Under the pieces are notes generated by a model. It did not search any database. It had not been told where the DNA came from and saw only the letters and a program-made list of their open reading frames with translations. Of a stretch of DNA of 23,348 nucleotides, positions 1-8,078 are shown one piece after another. Source of the DNA: JBMOLK01 sp049325575 (GTDB lineage Bacteria > Bacillota > Clostridia > Acetivibrionales > Acetivibrionaceae); contig JBMOLK010000025.1 in NCBI GenBank assembly GCA_049325575.1, positions 1 to 23,348 of the forward strand, in the 5' to 3' direction. A program made the translations under genes and the position numbers. Within the stretch, counting starts at the first letter, position 1. Every line of letters starts with the position of its first letter.

Positions 1-380
1 GCTTTTTATCAAATGTACTTGTTGATGCTTTTACCAGGATATATAGATGTAACGATAGTAGTGTATCACTTTTCTTTAAGTCTACTGTGGATAATCTAAG
101 AGGCGATAAGGGACTAAATGCCTCTGAAGCCTGGACAAAGGCCATAAAGGACAATATCCATAGAACATCCTTAAATAGAGAGGATGAAGAGATTCTAATT
201 TCCTTTGGCAAGATGCTGGGAAGTTCCGACCTTGAAGGACAGATTAAAAACATAAGAATTACAGTAAATCAGCTGAATTTGCAGGAACAAAAGGCCGAAG
301 CCCACAGGGAAAAGAATGAAACCATGTACAGGAATCTGGGGATATTAGGAGGCCTGGCAATAATAATTATATTGTTCTAA
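1..380 (+). CDS. spoIIIAB: SpoIIIAB, stage III sporulation protein AB (5' partial)
   Basis: The reading frame is open from base 3 to the stop at 378-380, so the gene enters from the left; the GTG at 87 is an internal valine, not a start. About 125 codons are visible of a family usually near 170 aa. The visible part is a charged, mostly helical domain ending in one hydrophobic segment (about the last 13 residues), which fits SpoIIIAB, a membrane-associated component made in the mother cell as part of the SpoIIIA-SpoIIQ complex linking mother cell and engulfed forespore. Assignment rests on the residue pattern (for example TVDNLRGDKGL and EAWTKAI) and on position directly before spoIIIAC-AH. 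spoIIIAA should lie just outside the window. Known from the family: the operon is driven by sigma-E in Bacillus; its promoter is not in view. Confidence 0.9.
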   Translation, partial: FLSNVLVDAFTRIYRCNDSSVSLFFKSTVDNLRGDKGLNASEAWTKAIKDNIHRTSLNREDEEILISFGKMLGSSDLEGQIKNIRITVNQLNLQEQKAEAHREKNETMYRNLGILGGLAIIIILF

Positions 381-502
381 TTTTATTGGATCAATGAATA
401 TACTTGTACTAAAGACAGCTAAAGTTGAACTCTAAAAACTTATATTAAATTATATAAAGCCTTAGTTGTCTAAAAAACAAAAACGGGGAGAAGTAATGAA
501 TT

Positions 503-697
503 ATGGATATAGATTTAATTTTCAGAATAGCTGCAATAGGAATTTTGGTGTCTGTTTTAAATGCTGTATTAAATAAATCAGGAAGAGAAGAACAGGCTAT
601 GATGACAACTCTTGCAGGGCTGATTGTAGTACTGATGATGATTGTAAAGGAGATAGTCAACCTGTTTGATACGGTAAAGACCATATTCCAATTCTAA
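503..697 (+). CDS. spoIIIAC: SpoIIIAC, stage III sporulation protein AC
   Basis: This 64-residue membrane protein is normal in length for SpoIIIAC. It has two hydrophobic segments (roughly residues 4-21 and 32-52) separated by a short polar stretch containing the family-typical NKSGREEQA sequence. A GGGGAG ribosome binding site lies about 12 nt before the ATG. It sits 122 nt after spoIIIAB and 47 nt before spoIIIAD, with which it shares similarity in the family. Role, from established knowledge: an integral membrane component of the SpoIIIA-SpoIIQ complex needed for late forespore gene expression. The function is inferred from synteny and hydropathy; the family call is secure. Confidence 0.93.
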   Translation: MDIDLIFRIAAIGILVSVLNAVLNKSGREEQAMMTTLAGLIVVLMMIVKEIVNLFDTVKTIFQF

Positions 698-744
698 TGA
701 TTTTTTAGCTTATACAAAAGTGATTAAAGAGGCGGATGATTTAA

Positions 745-1131
745 GTGGAAATATTTCAGATTATAGGGCTGGCTGTTGTAGCAACCATAATAGTTATTGT
801 TCTTAAGGCCCAGAGGCCGGAGATTGCGGTGCAGGTCAGTCTGGTTACAGGGATAATAATATTTTTATTAGTCCTTAGTAAGGTTGCTGCAGTTGTAGAT
901 CTCTTAAACAGCTACGCAAAAAAGGTTAATATAGACACGGTATATCTTTTTACATTGCTTAAAATAGTGGGAATAGCATATATTGCAGAGTTTGGTGCGG
1001 AGGTTTGCAAGGATGCCGGTGAGGGGGCAATTGCATCAAAAGTCGAGCTTGCCGGAAAAGTAATTATTGTCGTTATGGCAGTACCTATAATAACTTCGCT
1101 TCTTGATCTGGTTATAAACATAATGCCTTGA
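745..1131 (+). CDS. spoIIIAD: SpoIIIAD, stage III sporulation protein AD
   Basis: This protein of 128 residues has a GTG start preceded by AAAGAGGCGG. It has several hydrophobic segments (about residues 3-20, 27-47, 66-80 and 103-126), and the conserved middle part reads YLFTLLKIVGIAYIAEF, followed by a charged AEVCKDAGEGAIASKVE loop. Length and pattern are those of SpoIIIAD. It is a polytopic membrane protein of the SpoIIIA-SpoIIQ channel, between spoIIIAC and spoIIIAE in the usual order. No upstream in-frame ATG competes with the GTG. Confidence 0.93.
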   Translation: MEIFQIIGLAVVATIIVIVLKAQRPEIAVQVSLVTGIIIFLLVLSKVAAVVDLLNSYAKKVNIDTVYLFTLLKIVGIAYIAEFGAEVCKDAGEGAIASKVELAGKVIIVVMAVPIITSLLDLVINIMP

Positions 1132-1180
1132 TTTTAGTATTTTTAAACTATTTGGCTCGAATGAATGGGGAAAAAAGTGT

Positions 1181-2407
1181 ATGAACAACAAAAGATATAT
1201 TATTAACATGCTAGTATTAGTGATATCAACCACCATATCGATCTTTGCGTTTGCTATTTGCTTTCCAATGGAAGTGCTTGCAAGTGATGAAATTATGGAG
1301 AATGAAGTCACAGAGAATGAGATTATTGATGAGCAGGCAGAAATGGATGAGGTCAAATCAGTTGAAGATCATCTTAAAAAATATTCAAATGGGGGTATTA
1401 AGGAAATAATACCTGATTATAACCCGGAGAATATTATAAAGGATGTTGCAAAAGGTAAGTTTGAATTCAACCTTCCGGGGATTATCAACAGGATACTGAT
1501 GATTCTTTTTAAGGAAATCTATTTAAATATCAACATATTGATCAAACTAATAGTTCTGGTTATTTTATGCGCAGTGCTTAAAAACCTCCAGACATCCTTC
1601 TTAAATAAGAGTGTAGGGGAACTGGCGTTTTATATTTGCTATATAGTATTGGTATCAATTCTTCTGGTAAGCTTTAACACTGCTATCAAAGCAGGAATTG
1701 AAATAATAGACGCAATGGTAAACTTCATGTATGCATCAATACCTGTTTTGATAACATTACTTATATCGTCAGGAAACTTTACATCAGGAGGTGTACTGCA
1801 GCCTTTACTTATAACCATAGTTCAAGTTAGCGCAACAATAATTAAAAACATATTTATACCTCTTATAATACTATCTACAATTATATCGGTAGTAGACAAT
1901 ATATCGGAAAAGATACAGATATCACGGCTTGGTGGATTCTTAAAGCATATTACCTCATGGTCTTTAGGGCTTATTTTGACTTTGTTTGTTGCCATAGTTT
2001 CACTGCAAGGGTCACTTGGAGCTGTTGTAGACGGGGTAACAGGAAAAACAGCCAAGTTTGCCATAGGTGCTTTCATTCCAATAGCCGGTAAATATTTGGC
2101 TGACGCTGCCGATGCTGTCATAGGATGTACCTTGCTTATAAAAAATGCGGTAGGTGTAGCAATTATGATTGGTATTATTGGTATATGTCTTATGCCGGTA
2201 ATAAAGATGCTGGCGATTATAGTACTTTACAGGATGACCTGCGTTCTTTTGGAGCCCGTTGCTGAGGGACGGATTATAAAATGTATAAGTGAAGTTGCAA
2301 ATTCCATGACTTTTGTTATGGGAATAGTGGCTTCAGTTGCATTTATGTTTCTAATAACCGTTACAGCCCTCATAACTGCCAGTAATCTAAGTGCAATGAT
2401 GAGGTGA
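1181..2407 (+). CDS. spoIIIAE: SpoIIIAE, stage III sporulation protein AE
   Basis: A 408-residue polytopic membrane protein, the size expected for SpoIIIAE. It begins with a probable signal peptide (hydrophobic about residues 8-33, then VLASDE), followed by an acidic, glutamate-rich extracellular stretch (about 36-65), an amphipathic region and then at least six long hydrophobic segments to the C terminus. A GGGG element lies about 10 nt before the ATG. SpoIIIAE is the largest integral membrane subunit of the SpoIIIA-SpoIIQ complex and is proposed to form a transport or export part of it. Neighbours on both sides are in canonical operon order, and only 25 nt separate it from the chosen spoIIIAF start. 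Confidence 0.94.
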   Translation: MNNKRYIINMLVLVISTTISIFAFAICFPMEVLASDEIMENEVTENEIIDEQAEMDEVKSVEDHLKKYSNGGIKEIIPDYNPENIIKDVAKGKFEFNLPGIINRILMILFKEIYLNINILIKLIVLVILCAVLKNLQTSFLNKSVGELAFYICYIVLVSILLVSFNTAIKAGIEIIDAMVNFMYASIPVLITLLISSGNFTSGGVLQPLLITIVQVSATIIKNIFIPLIILSTIISVVDNISEKIQISRLGGFLKHITSWSLGLILTLFVAIVSLQGSLGAVVDGVTGKTAKFAIGAFIPIAGKYLADAADAVIGCTLLIKNAVGVAIMIGIIGICLMPVIKMLAIIVLYRMTCVLLEPVAEGRIIKCISEVANSMTFVMGIVASVAFMFLITVTALITASNLSAMMR

Positions 2408-2432
2408 TAAGAAAGGGTTTTTGGAGGTTTCG

Positions 2433-3059
2433 ATGATAGAGTTTTTAAAAAACTGGGTTTTAAACATTGTAACACTTACAGTCTTTATTATGCTCATTGA
2501 GATACTGGTTCCTTCGGGAAAGATGAAGAGGGTTGTGAACCTGGTTACCGGCTTGATACTGGTAATTGCACTCATAAATCCCGTCCTTGGACTATTTAGT
2601 AAGGGGATTAATTTAAATGAATTTCAGATTACCGACAGCAATTATATTGATAAAAGGGAGATTATGATAAACAGTGAGATATTAAAGGAGAATCAAATAA
2701 AACAAATAACAAATGTATATAGAAAAAAAGTTATAAACCAACTGGAGTCAATAACAAAAGAAGTTAAGGGGGTTGGAGATGTAAATGCCGACGTTATTAT
2801 CAATGAAGATTATACATCCGAAAACTTTGGCGAAGTTAAAAAGGTATATTTGACTTTAGACCTTTACGATGGGACAAAAGGAATTAAACCTGTTTTAAGT
2901 GTGAAGAAAGTTCAAATCGGAAACAGCGAAGCAAAAGATGACCTGGAGCATTCAGTAAAACAGCTGGATAAAAAAATCAAAAACCAGTTGGAAGATAAGA
3001 TAGAAAGGCTTCTAAATGTACAAAAAGAGAATATTGTAATTTCTCTTAAAGAGAATTAA
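2433..3059 (+). CDS. spoIIIAF: SpoIIIAF, stage III sporulation protein AF
   Basis: The frame opens at a TTG at 2421, but a GGAGG at 2423-2427 sits 5 nt before the ATG at 2433, so I take 2433, giving 208 residues (MIEFLKNWV...). Two membrane segments lie near the N terminus (about 5-21 and 27-48) around a conserved PSGKMKRVVNLVTGL stretch. A soluble alpha/beta region of about 150 residues follows, which belongs to the ring-building-motif-like SpoIIIAF domain of the family. It is a component of the SpoIIIA-SpoIIQ complex. It ends 10 nt before spoIIIAG, so the two are likely translationally linked. Confidence 0.92.
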   Translation: MIEFLKNWVLNIVTLTVFIMLIEILVPSGKMKRVVNLVTGLILVIALINPVLGLFSKGINLNEFQITDSNYIDKREIMINSEILKENQIKQITNVYRKKVINQLESITKEVKGVGDVNADVIINEDYTSENFGEVKKVYLTLDLYDGTKGIKPVLSVKKVQIGNSEAKDDLEHSVKQLDKKIKNQLEDKIERLLNVQKENIVISLKEN

Positions 3060-3069
3060 GGAGGACAAA

Positions 3070-3687
3070 ATGGGAAAAATAAAAAGAATTATCGAATATG
3101 TAAAGAATCTTTTTAATAAAGAGAACAATAATAAATGGGGAGAAAACCTCATAATTTTAATAATTATAGGAGTTATTGTTATAATAGCCGGCGGGACTTT
3201 ATTTGGGGATAACGATAAGAAAAAAAATGAGAGCCTTAATAAGGATGAGAATGAAAATGTAAAACTTGTTGGGAATATGGGAATTACAGATGACAAATCA
3301 GAGCTTGAAAAGAACATGGAAGAGATATTGGCTCAAATAAACGGTGTTGGAAAAGTAACAGTTATGATTACTTATGTATCAGGTAAGGAGATCGTTCCGG
3401 TTACTGATATCAAGAGAAACGATAACAATACAGATGAAAAAGACAGTGCAGGAGGGACAAGAAAATCGGTTCAAAGCAGTTTTGAAAGCAGTATTGCATA
3501 CGAGGAGGTGAACAGCGGCGTAAAAAAACCTATTATTGCAAAAGAACTTCTGCCCCAGGTCAAGGGAGTCGTTGTAGTTGCGGACGGGGCTTCCGATGTT
3601 ACCGTAAAGGAAAGTCTGGTAAGTGCCGTTCAGGTTTTACTTGATGTTCCTATACACAAAGTACAGGTATTTGAAAGAGGAAAATAA
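3070..3687 (+). CDS. spoIIIAG: SpoIIIAG, stage III sporulation protein AG
   Basis: A 205-residue protein with an AAGGAGG ribosome binding site just before the ATG. A short cationic cytoplasmic N terminus is followed by one membrane helix (about residues 27-45) and an extracytoplasmic domain. That domain contains ELEKNMEEILAQINGVGKV and, near the end, PQVKGVVVVADGASD, features of the SpoIIIAG family. Known from the family: the extracytoplasmic part carries a ring-building motif related to FliF/YscJ secretion-ring proteins and assembles into large rings in the intermembrane space. The insert of about 50 residues between the two motifs is polar and probably forms the family-specific beta extension. 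Confidence 0.94.
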   Translation: MGKIKRIIEYVKNLFNKENNNKWGENLIILIIIGVIVIIAGGTLFGDNDKKKNESLNKDENENVKLVGNMGITDDKSELEKNMEEILAQINGVGKVTVMITYVSGKEIVPVTDIKRNDNNTDEKDSAGGTRKSVQSSFESSIAYEEVNSGVKKPIIAKELLPQVKGVVVVADGASDVTVKESLVSAVQVLLDVPIHKVQVFERGK

Positions 3688-3805
3688 TTTAAAAACTTTA
3701 GGCAAAATTATTGATGAAAAAGAAATAAATTGCTTGGAAATATAATATATATTTAGTGAAAAACAGTTTACTATAAAACTTATATATTATAAAGGGGGAC
3801 TATTA

Positions 3806-4459
3806 ATGATGGTTTTTAAAAGAAAGCAGATAGTAGTGTTGTCATTAATATTGATGATAGTTGTCGCGGGGTATTTAAACTATAGTTACAATAAGAGCAG
3901 TGTATCTGTAAGTGACCTGGAGGATGTATCGGTGAGCGATTCGGCTGATAGTGAGACTACACGCCTGGGGGAGGCTGTATTTGTTGACAATACGTTGATG
4001 ACGGAAGCAGAGAAGAGTAAGGACAAAGAAAATAAGGATAAAGATACGGACAAAGATAAAAATACGGACAAAGATAATAAGAAGGCTCTTCAAGCTTCAA
4101 AAGAGGCAAACGACTTTTTTGCCCAGGCAAAAATGGATAGAGATGTAACCAGAGGCAGGGATACAGAGGCATTAAAGGAGATAACAGAGGATCCCCAAGC
4201 TTCAAAGGAGCTGAAATCACAGGCCTATGAGCAGATGATGAAGATTCTGGGAAACTCCGACAGGGAAATGAGAATTGAAACCCTGATAAAAAACAAAGGC
4301 TTTAGTGATGTGGTTGTACTTTTTGGCAACGATGGAAGCATGGATATAGTAGTAAAAGCTCCAAGTCTTTCAGCGGTACAGGTTGCACAAATCAGTGATA
4401 TTGCTTCAAGACAGGCAAAGATTGATATAAAGAATATACATGTAAGAAGTATATTTTAA
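3806..4459 (+). CDS. spoIIIAH: SpoIIIAH, stage III sporulation protein AH
   Basis: A 217-residue protein preceded by AAAGGGGG; ATG codons at 3806 and 3809 are both possible. It has one N-terminal membrane helix (about residues 9-25) and then a long polar linker. The linker includes a Lys/Asp-rich tract at about residues 70-93, encoded in part by an imperfect 18-bp direct repeat (4044-4077). The C-terminal domain (about 100-217) has the ring-building fold of the YscJ/FliF-like SpoIIIAH family. In Bacillus this domain binds SpoIIQ from the forespore and closes the channel between the two cells. The gap of 118 nt after spoIIIAG is larger than elsewhere in the operon; I saw no convincing vegetative promoter there. 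Confidence 0.92.
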   Translation: MMVFKRKQIVVLSLILMIVVAGYLNYSYNKSSVSVSDLEDVSVSDSADSETTRLGEAVFVDNTLMTEAEKSKDKENKDKDTDKDKNTDKDNKKALQASKEANDFFAQAKMDRDVTRGRDTEALKEITEDPQASKELKSQAYEQMMKILGNSDREMRIETLIKNKGFSDVVVLFGNDGSMDIVVKAPSLSAVQVAQISDIASRQAKIDIKNIHVRSIF

Positions 4460-4519
4460 TGTTTCTTTCATGATCCTAAGGCATAAGAAAAATGTATTCC
4501 CGCACCATTGTTCTTTATG

Positions 4520-4548
4520 TTGATATCGCCAGCCTGTAATGATATAAT
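4520..4548 (+). promoter_or_regulatory. Sigma-A-type extended -10 promoter for the asp23 unit
   Basis: TTGATA at 4520-4525 and TATAAT at 4543-4548 are spaced by 17 nt, and TG at 4540-4541 makes an extended -10 (TGATATAAT). This is close to consensus. It lies 50 nt before the asp23 start codon and after the last sporulation gene, so it would let the housekeeping genes be transcribed in growing cells independently of the spoIIIA operon. Confidence 0.75.
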
Positions 4549-4597
4549 AAATAATGCCAAAGAATAAGTCTGATTGCAGCAAAGGAGGGATTACGGA

Positions 4598-5002
4598 ATG
4601 GAAGAAATGAATCAGGATAACTTGATTGATATGGGAACTGTGAAAATATCAGAAGAAGTAGTTGCTATAATCGCTGGTATTGCTGCAATGGATGTTCCGG
4701 GTGTGGCCGGCATGAGCGGGGGAATCGCCGGCGGAATTGCTGAGATACTCGGACGAAAAAACTTATCAAAAGGTGTAAAGGTTGAGGTTGGAGATAAAGA
4801 AGCTGCTATTGACTTATATATAATCGTAGAATACGGGTGTAGGATACCTGATGTGTCATGGGATATACAAGAAAGGGTTAAAAAGGCTGTTGAGACTATG
4901 ACCGGCCTTACTGTCATAGAAGTAAACATCCATATACAAGGGGTTAATATAGAAAAGGAGCATAAGAAAGAATCAGGTGACGAAACGGTCAGGGTCAGGT
5001 AG
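4598..5002 (+). CDS. asp23: Asp23/Gls24 family envelope stress response protein
   Basis: The frame opens at a TTG at 4574, but AAAGGAGG at 4581-4588 lies 9 nt before the ATG at 4598, so the protein is taken as 134 residues. After a short acidic N terminus it carries the Asp23 domain: GTVKISEEVVAIIAGIAA, then VPGVAGMSG, then a VEVGDKEAAIDLYIIVEYG strand region, and an amphipathic helix leading to VIEVNIHIQGV. Asp23 family proteins are abundant, membrane-peripheral proteins tied to cell-envelope or alkaline stress, and are anchored by AmaP, which is encoded next. It has no membrane segment of its own. The gene has its own promoter (4520-4548) and a hairpin terminator after it (5066-5095). Confidence 0.9.
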   Translation: MEEMNQDNLIDMGTVKISEEVVAIIAGIAAMDVPGVAGMSGGIAGGIAEILGRKNLSKGVKVEVGDKEAAIDLYIIVEYGCRIPDVSWDIQERVKKAVETMTGLTVIEVNIHIQGVNIEKEHKKESGDETVRVR

Positions 5003-5065
5003 GGGATGACCAGTCAAATAAACTGTGAGATTATAGTATATATATTTGTATATTGGACAAAATAA

Positions 5066-5095
5066 ATTAATAACCCGGCAGGGTTTATTTTTTTT
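5066..5095 (+). terminator. Rho-independent terminator after asp23
   Basis: AACCC at 5072-5076 pairs with GGGTT at 5081-5085 around a GGCA tetraloop, with A/T-rich extension and a T-rich tail to about 5095. The stem is short but the U tract is long. It would limit read-through from asp23 into amaP, whose start is 240 nt downstream of the asp23 stop. Confidence 0.65.
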
Positions 5096-5242
5096 ACAAA
5101 ATAAACTATAATGTAATTGTGTTATGAATATTTGTTTTTTTCCCGATAGAAGTACCAACATGAGTTAAAACTTGAAAATAAGGTTTTGCCATTTGTTTTT
5201 TAGTCAAACAAAAGATAACTATAAAGAGGTGACACTAGGTAT

Positions 5243-5791
5243 ATGAATATTATTTTTAGGGTTTTACTTGCTTTTTATGCATTTTGTCTTACAGTTATTT
5301 CCCTTGTTTCCATGGTTATCACGTTAAGACCGGAAATGTTTGAGAGTACTTCTACTTTTTTAATGGAAAATGTTTTGACCAACAGGGCATCAACAATTCT
5401 TATGCTTATCGTTGAGATGATCTTTTTTGGACTAAGTCTTGTGTTTCTGTTGTCGGGGGTAAAAAGTGAAAAGGATAAAAAATCTATTAGCAAGTATAAT
5501 AATGTTGGGGAGATAAAAATATCGCTGAACACTATAGAAAGTATAGCACTTGCTGCTTCAAGGAAGCTTGGCGGTGTCAGGGAAACTAAAGCCTATGTTA
5601 CAAAGGCGGACGATAATGTATCAATATATATAAAAACGGTAGTAATGCCTGATGTGAATATACCGGCTCTTCTTGAGGATATTCAGCTTAAGGTAAAGAA
5701 GGCCATCGAGGAAACCTCCGGTATTTCGGTAAGTGATATAAAGGTATCGGTGGAGAATATATATACCGGATATAAGTCCAGAGTTGAGTAA
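5243..5791 (+). CDS. amaP: AmaP, alkaline shock response membrane anchor protein
   Basis: A 182-residue protein with AGAGGTG before the ATG. There are two membrane helices (about residues 5-27 and 50-73) with a short extracytoplasmic loop between. A cytoplasmic Asp23-like domain follows (about 90-180), with GEIKISLNTIESIALAASRK, a central strand region and SDIKVSVENIY at the end. The architecture of two helices plus an Asp23-like tail, and the position between asp23 and a DUF2273 gene, identify AmaP, which holds Asp23 at the membrane. The 240-nt gap before it contains the asp23 terminator and A/T-rich DNA; no confident promoter could be picked, though one is expected. Confidence 0.87.
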   Translation: MNIIFRVLLAFYAFCLTVISLVSMVITLRPEMFESTSTFLMENVLTNRASTILMLIVEMIFFGLSLVFLLSGVKSEKDKKSISKYNNVGEIKISLNTIESIALAASRKLGGVRETKAYVTKADDNVSIYIKTVVMPDVNIPALLEDIQLKVKKAIEETSGISVSDIKVSVENIYTGYKSRVE

Positions 5792-5803
5792 TGGGGGTAT
5801 ATT

Positions 5804-6034
5804 ATGAACAAGGATAAAATTATTGAGTTTTATCGTTTGCATTACGGGGAAATAAACGGTGCGCTTATAGGGTTTATTATAGCGGTAAGCATGTTGATTA
5901 TAGGTTTTTTTCAAACAATATTTATTGCAATATGCGTCCTTATAGGGTATTATATTGGAAAAAAGATTTCGGAAGATAAAGACTATCTTAAGAATTTATT
6001 GGACAGGATTTTACCGCCTGGTACATATAGATAG
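5804..6034 (+). CDS. DUF2273 small membrane protein
   Basis: A 76-residue protein with GGGGG before its ATG, 12 nt after amaP. A hydrophobic hairpin covers about residues 20-54 (GALIGFIIAV, then a second helix with GYYIGKK), followed by a charged C-terminal helix ending in LLDRILPPGTYR. This is the usual DUF2273 pattern. DUF2273 genes commonly accompany asp23 and amaP, so a structural role in the same membrane assembly is likely, but no molecular function is established. Confidence 0.85.
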   Translation: MNKDKIIEFYRLHYGEINGALIGFIIAVSMLIIGFFQTIFIAICVLIGYYIGKKISEDKDYLKNLLDRILPPGTYR

Positions 6035-6075
6035 CTATTATTGGTGGAATTATAATTTAGGGAGGTAAAAACTTA

Positions 6076-6501
6076 ATGGGAAGAAGAGCATCCAGGGAAA
6101 TTGCAATGAAGCTTCTGTACCAGCTAGAGATCCAGAAGGATTCAAGGGAGGAGCAGATAAAGCATACCTTGGAACAACATGAATTGAATGGAAAAGACAG
6201 GGAGTATATCACTGATGTAATAGATGGTGTTTTTGCCAACATTGAGCAAATAGACAAGACTATTGAGAAATATTCGAAGGGCTGGAAGCTGTCAAGAATT
6301 TCAAAGGTGGACTTGTCGATTCTAAGGCTTAGCATATATGAGATGTGTTTTAGGAAGGATATACCCTTTAATGTGTCCATAAACGAAGCTGTAGAGCTTG
6401 CAAAAAGCTACAGCAGTGAAGAAAGCGGCGCTTTTGTCAATGGAATACTGGGTAAGGTAGCAAGAATCAGATTGCTGCCTATAGAGGGTAGTGAAGAGTA
6501 A
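6076..6501 (+). CDS. nusB: NusB, transcription antitermination factor
   Basis: A 141-residue, all-helical protein of standard NusB length, with GGAGG at 6061-6065 before the ATG. Recognisable parts are the N-terminal RRASREIAMKLLYQLEI, the central VFANIEQIDKTIEKYSKGW, then SKVDLSILRLSIYEM and the C-terminal PFNVSINEAVELAKSYSSE. NusB binds boxA RNA together with NusE (S10) and promotes processive transcription of rRNA operons. It is 42 nt downstream of the DUF2273 gene and followed by a hairpin terminator or attenuator (6525-6553), so it is probably the last gene of the asp23 unit. Confidence 0.96.
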   Translation: MGRRASREIAMKLLYQLEIQKDSREEQIKHTLEQHELNGKDREYITDVIDGVFANIEQIDKTIEKYSKGWKLSRISKVDLSILRLSIYEMCFRKDIPFNVSINEAVELAKSYSSEESGAFVNGILGKVARIRLLPIEGSEE

Positions 6502-6524
6502 AATTGGAATTTGACTTATTATGG

Positions 6525-6553
6525 CCCACCTGATATAAAGGTGGGTTGTTCTT
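6525..6553 (+). terminator. Hairpin terminator or attenuator between nusB and xseA
   Basis: CCCACC at 6525-6530 pairs with GGTGGG at 6540-6545 across a 9-nt loop, followed by TTGTTCTT. The stem is GC-rich; the U tract is interrupted, so termination may be partial and some transcription could continue into xseA. Confidence 0.6.
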
Positions 6554-6587
6554 AATGGAAACAGAATAAAAAGTTCAAGGTGGGGTC

Positions 6588-7826
6588 ATGCAGGAATACC
6601 AAAGAAGTAATTTTAACAATATATTGGACGTTTCTACTGTAAATAAATATATAAAAGATATCATGTCAAGAGATTTGATCCTTTCAAACCTCTGGGTCAG
6701 AGGTGAGATATCAAACTTTAAGAACCACTCATCAGGACATATGTATTTTACGCTAAAGGATGAAGCCAGTTTAATAAAATGTGTAATGTTCAGGACATGC
6801 AACTTGAGCCTTCGTTTCATGCCCGAAAATGGTATGAAGGTTATAATAAGGGGTTATGTTTCGGTATTTGAAAGGGACGGGCAGTACCAGCTTTATGCTG
6901 AAGAAATGCAGAGTGATGGTATTGGAAACCTCCATATTGCCTTTGAGCAGCTTAAGAAAAAGCTTTCTGATGAAGGGATTTTTGCTAATGAGTATAAAAA
7001 GAAAGTTCCGTTTTTACCGCGTTCAATAGGCGTTGTTACTTCTTCCACCGGCTCGGTGATAAGAGATATTATAAATGTACTTGACAGAAGATTTTATAAT
7101 GCGAATATAAAAATATTCCCTGTCAGGGTTCAGGGAGATGGTGCAGCCAGAGAGATAGCAAGAGCAGTAAAGAGATTAAATGAGCTTAACCTGGTAGATG
7201 TTATAATCCTTGCCAGGGGAGGCGGGTCTTTAGAAGAACTCTGGCCTTTTAACGAAGAAATAGTGGCAAGGAGTATATTCCATTCAAATATACCTGTTAT
7301 TTCGGCTGTAGGACACGAGACTGATTATACTATTTCGGATTTTGCTGCAGACGTAAGGGCGCCAACTCCATCCGCTGCTGCAGAGATAGTAATGCCCGAA
7401 AAACTGCTTCTTAAAAACAGGCTTGGAGAATTAAATGTAAGGCTTATGAACTCTTTGCACAGAAAATTAAGGATAAAAAGGGAAAGGCTTTATGAGCTGT
7501 CTAATGCAGCAGTTTTCAGGCAGCCTTATGATAGAATATACCAGGAAAGAATGAAGCTTGACATGCTAAACAGGGATATTAGAAAATCAATTATCGCAAA
7601 GCATGAAAGGGCAGAAGCCAAGCTTAAGTTTTTAATAGGAAAACTTGACGCTTTAAGCCCTCTTAATATATTATCTAGAGGGTATGGTATTGTTAAATCA
7701 AAAGAAACGGGTACCATTATTAAGTCAGTAACCGGCGTAAGTGTTGGGGATGAAGTTGAGGTAAGTTTAAGGGATGGAAAAATGAATTGTGTAATAAACA
7801 GCAAACAATTAAAGGAAGGCAGGTAA
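6588..7826 (+). CDS. xseA: Exodeoxyribonuclease VII large subunit
   Basis: A 412-residue protein, a typical XseA length. An N-terminal OB-fold (tRNA_anti-like) domain covers about residues 10-115 (VRGEISNFKNHSSGHMYFTLKD). The catalytic domain follows, with VVTSSTGSVIRDI (about 145-157), ARGGGSLEELWPFNEE (about 209-224), the invariant GHETDYTISDFAADVRAPTP (about 242-261) and a long coiled-coil C-terminal region. XseA with XseB forms exonuclease VII, which degrades single-stranded DNA from both ends into oligonucleotides. RBS AAGGTGGGG precedes the ATG. It lies 3 nt before xseB, which fits coupled translation of the two subunits. Confidence 0.97.
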   Translation: MQEYQRSNFNNILDVSTVNKYIKDIMSRDLILSNLWVRGEISNFKNHSSGHMYFTLKDEASLIKCVMFRTCNLSLRFMPENGMKVIIRGYVSVFERDGQYQLYAEEMQSDGIGNLHIAFEQLKKKLSDEGIFANEYKKKVPFLPRSIGVVTSSTGSVIRDIINVLDRRFYNANIKIFPVRVQGDGAAREIARAVKRLNELNLVDVIILARGGGSLEELWPFNEEIVARSIFHSNIPVISAVGHETDYTISDFAADVRAPTPSAAAEIVMPEKLLLKNRLGELNVRLMNSLHRKLRIKRERLYELSNAAVFRQPYDRIYQERMKLDMLNRDIRKSIIAKHERAEAKLKFLIGKLDALSPLNILSRGYGIVKSKETGTIIKSVTGVSVGDEVEVSLRDGKMNCVINSKQLKEGR

Positions 7827-7829
7827 ACT

Positions 7830-8078
7830 ATGGCTAAAGCTAAAAAATGCTTCGAAGAGTCTTTGGAACAACTTGAAGACATTGTTAAGAAGCTTGAAAT
7901 AGGAGAACTGACCCTTGATGAATCAATTGAGATCTTTCAGCAGGGAATAGGGCTTTCAAAAGATTTGAGTAAAATGCTGGATGAAATGGAGAAAAAAATA
8001 ACAATACTAATAGAAGATGAAAAAGGTAATATAAAGGAAGAGAATTTTATTAAGACGGGTGAACTGGATGAATTTTAA
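7830..8078 (+). CDS. xseB: Exodeoxyribonuclease VII small subunit
   Basis: An 82-residue helical-hairpin protein of normal XseB length. It has the family motif FEESLEQLEDIVKKLEIGEL followed by LDESIEIFQQGI. Several XseB copies coat the coiled-coil arm of XseA in exonuclease VII. The gene starts 3 nt after xseA, and its last 11 bases overlap the chosen ispA start. Confidence 0.95.
   Translation: MAKAKKCFEESLEQLEDIVKKLEIGELTLDESIEIFQQGIGLSKDLSKMLDEMEKKITILIEDEKGNIKEENFIKTGELDEF

Noticed and set aside
1822..2121. Minus-strand ORFs across spoIIIAE and elsewhere in the sporulation genes
   Set aside because: They are antisense to well-recognised genes, lack ribosome binding sites and show no family pattern.
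6525..6553. Riboswitch in the xseA leader
   Set aside because: Only one simple hairpin is present and the leader is short; a terminator or attenuator explains it.
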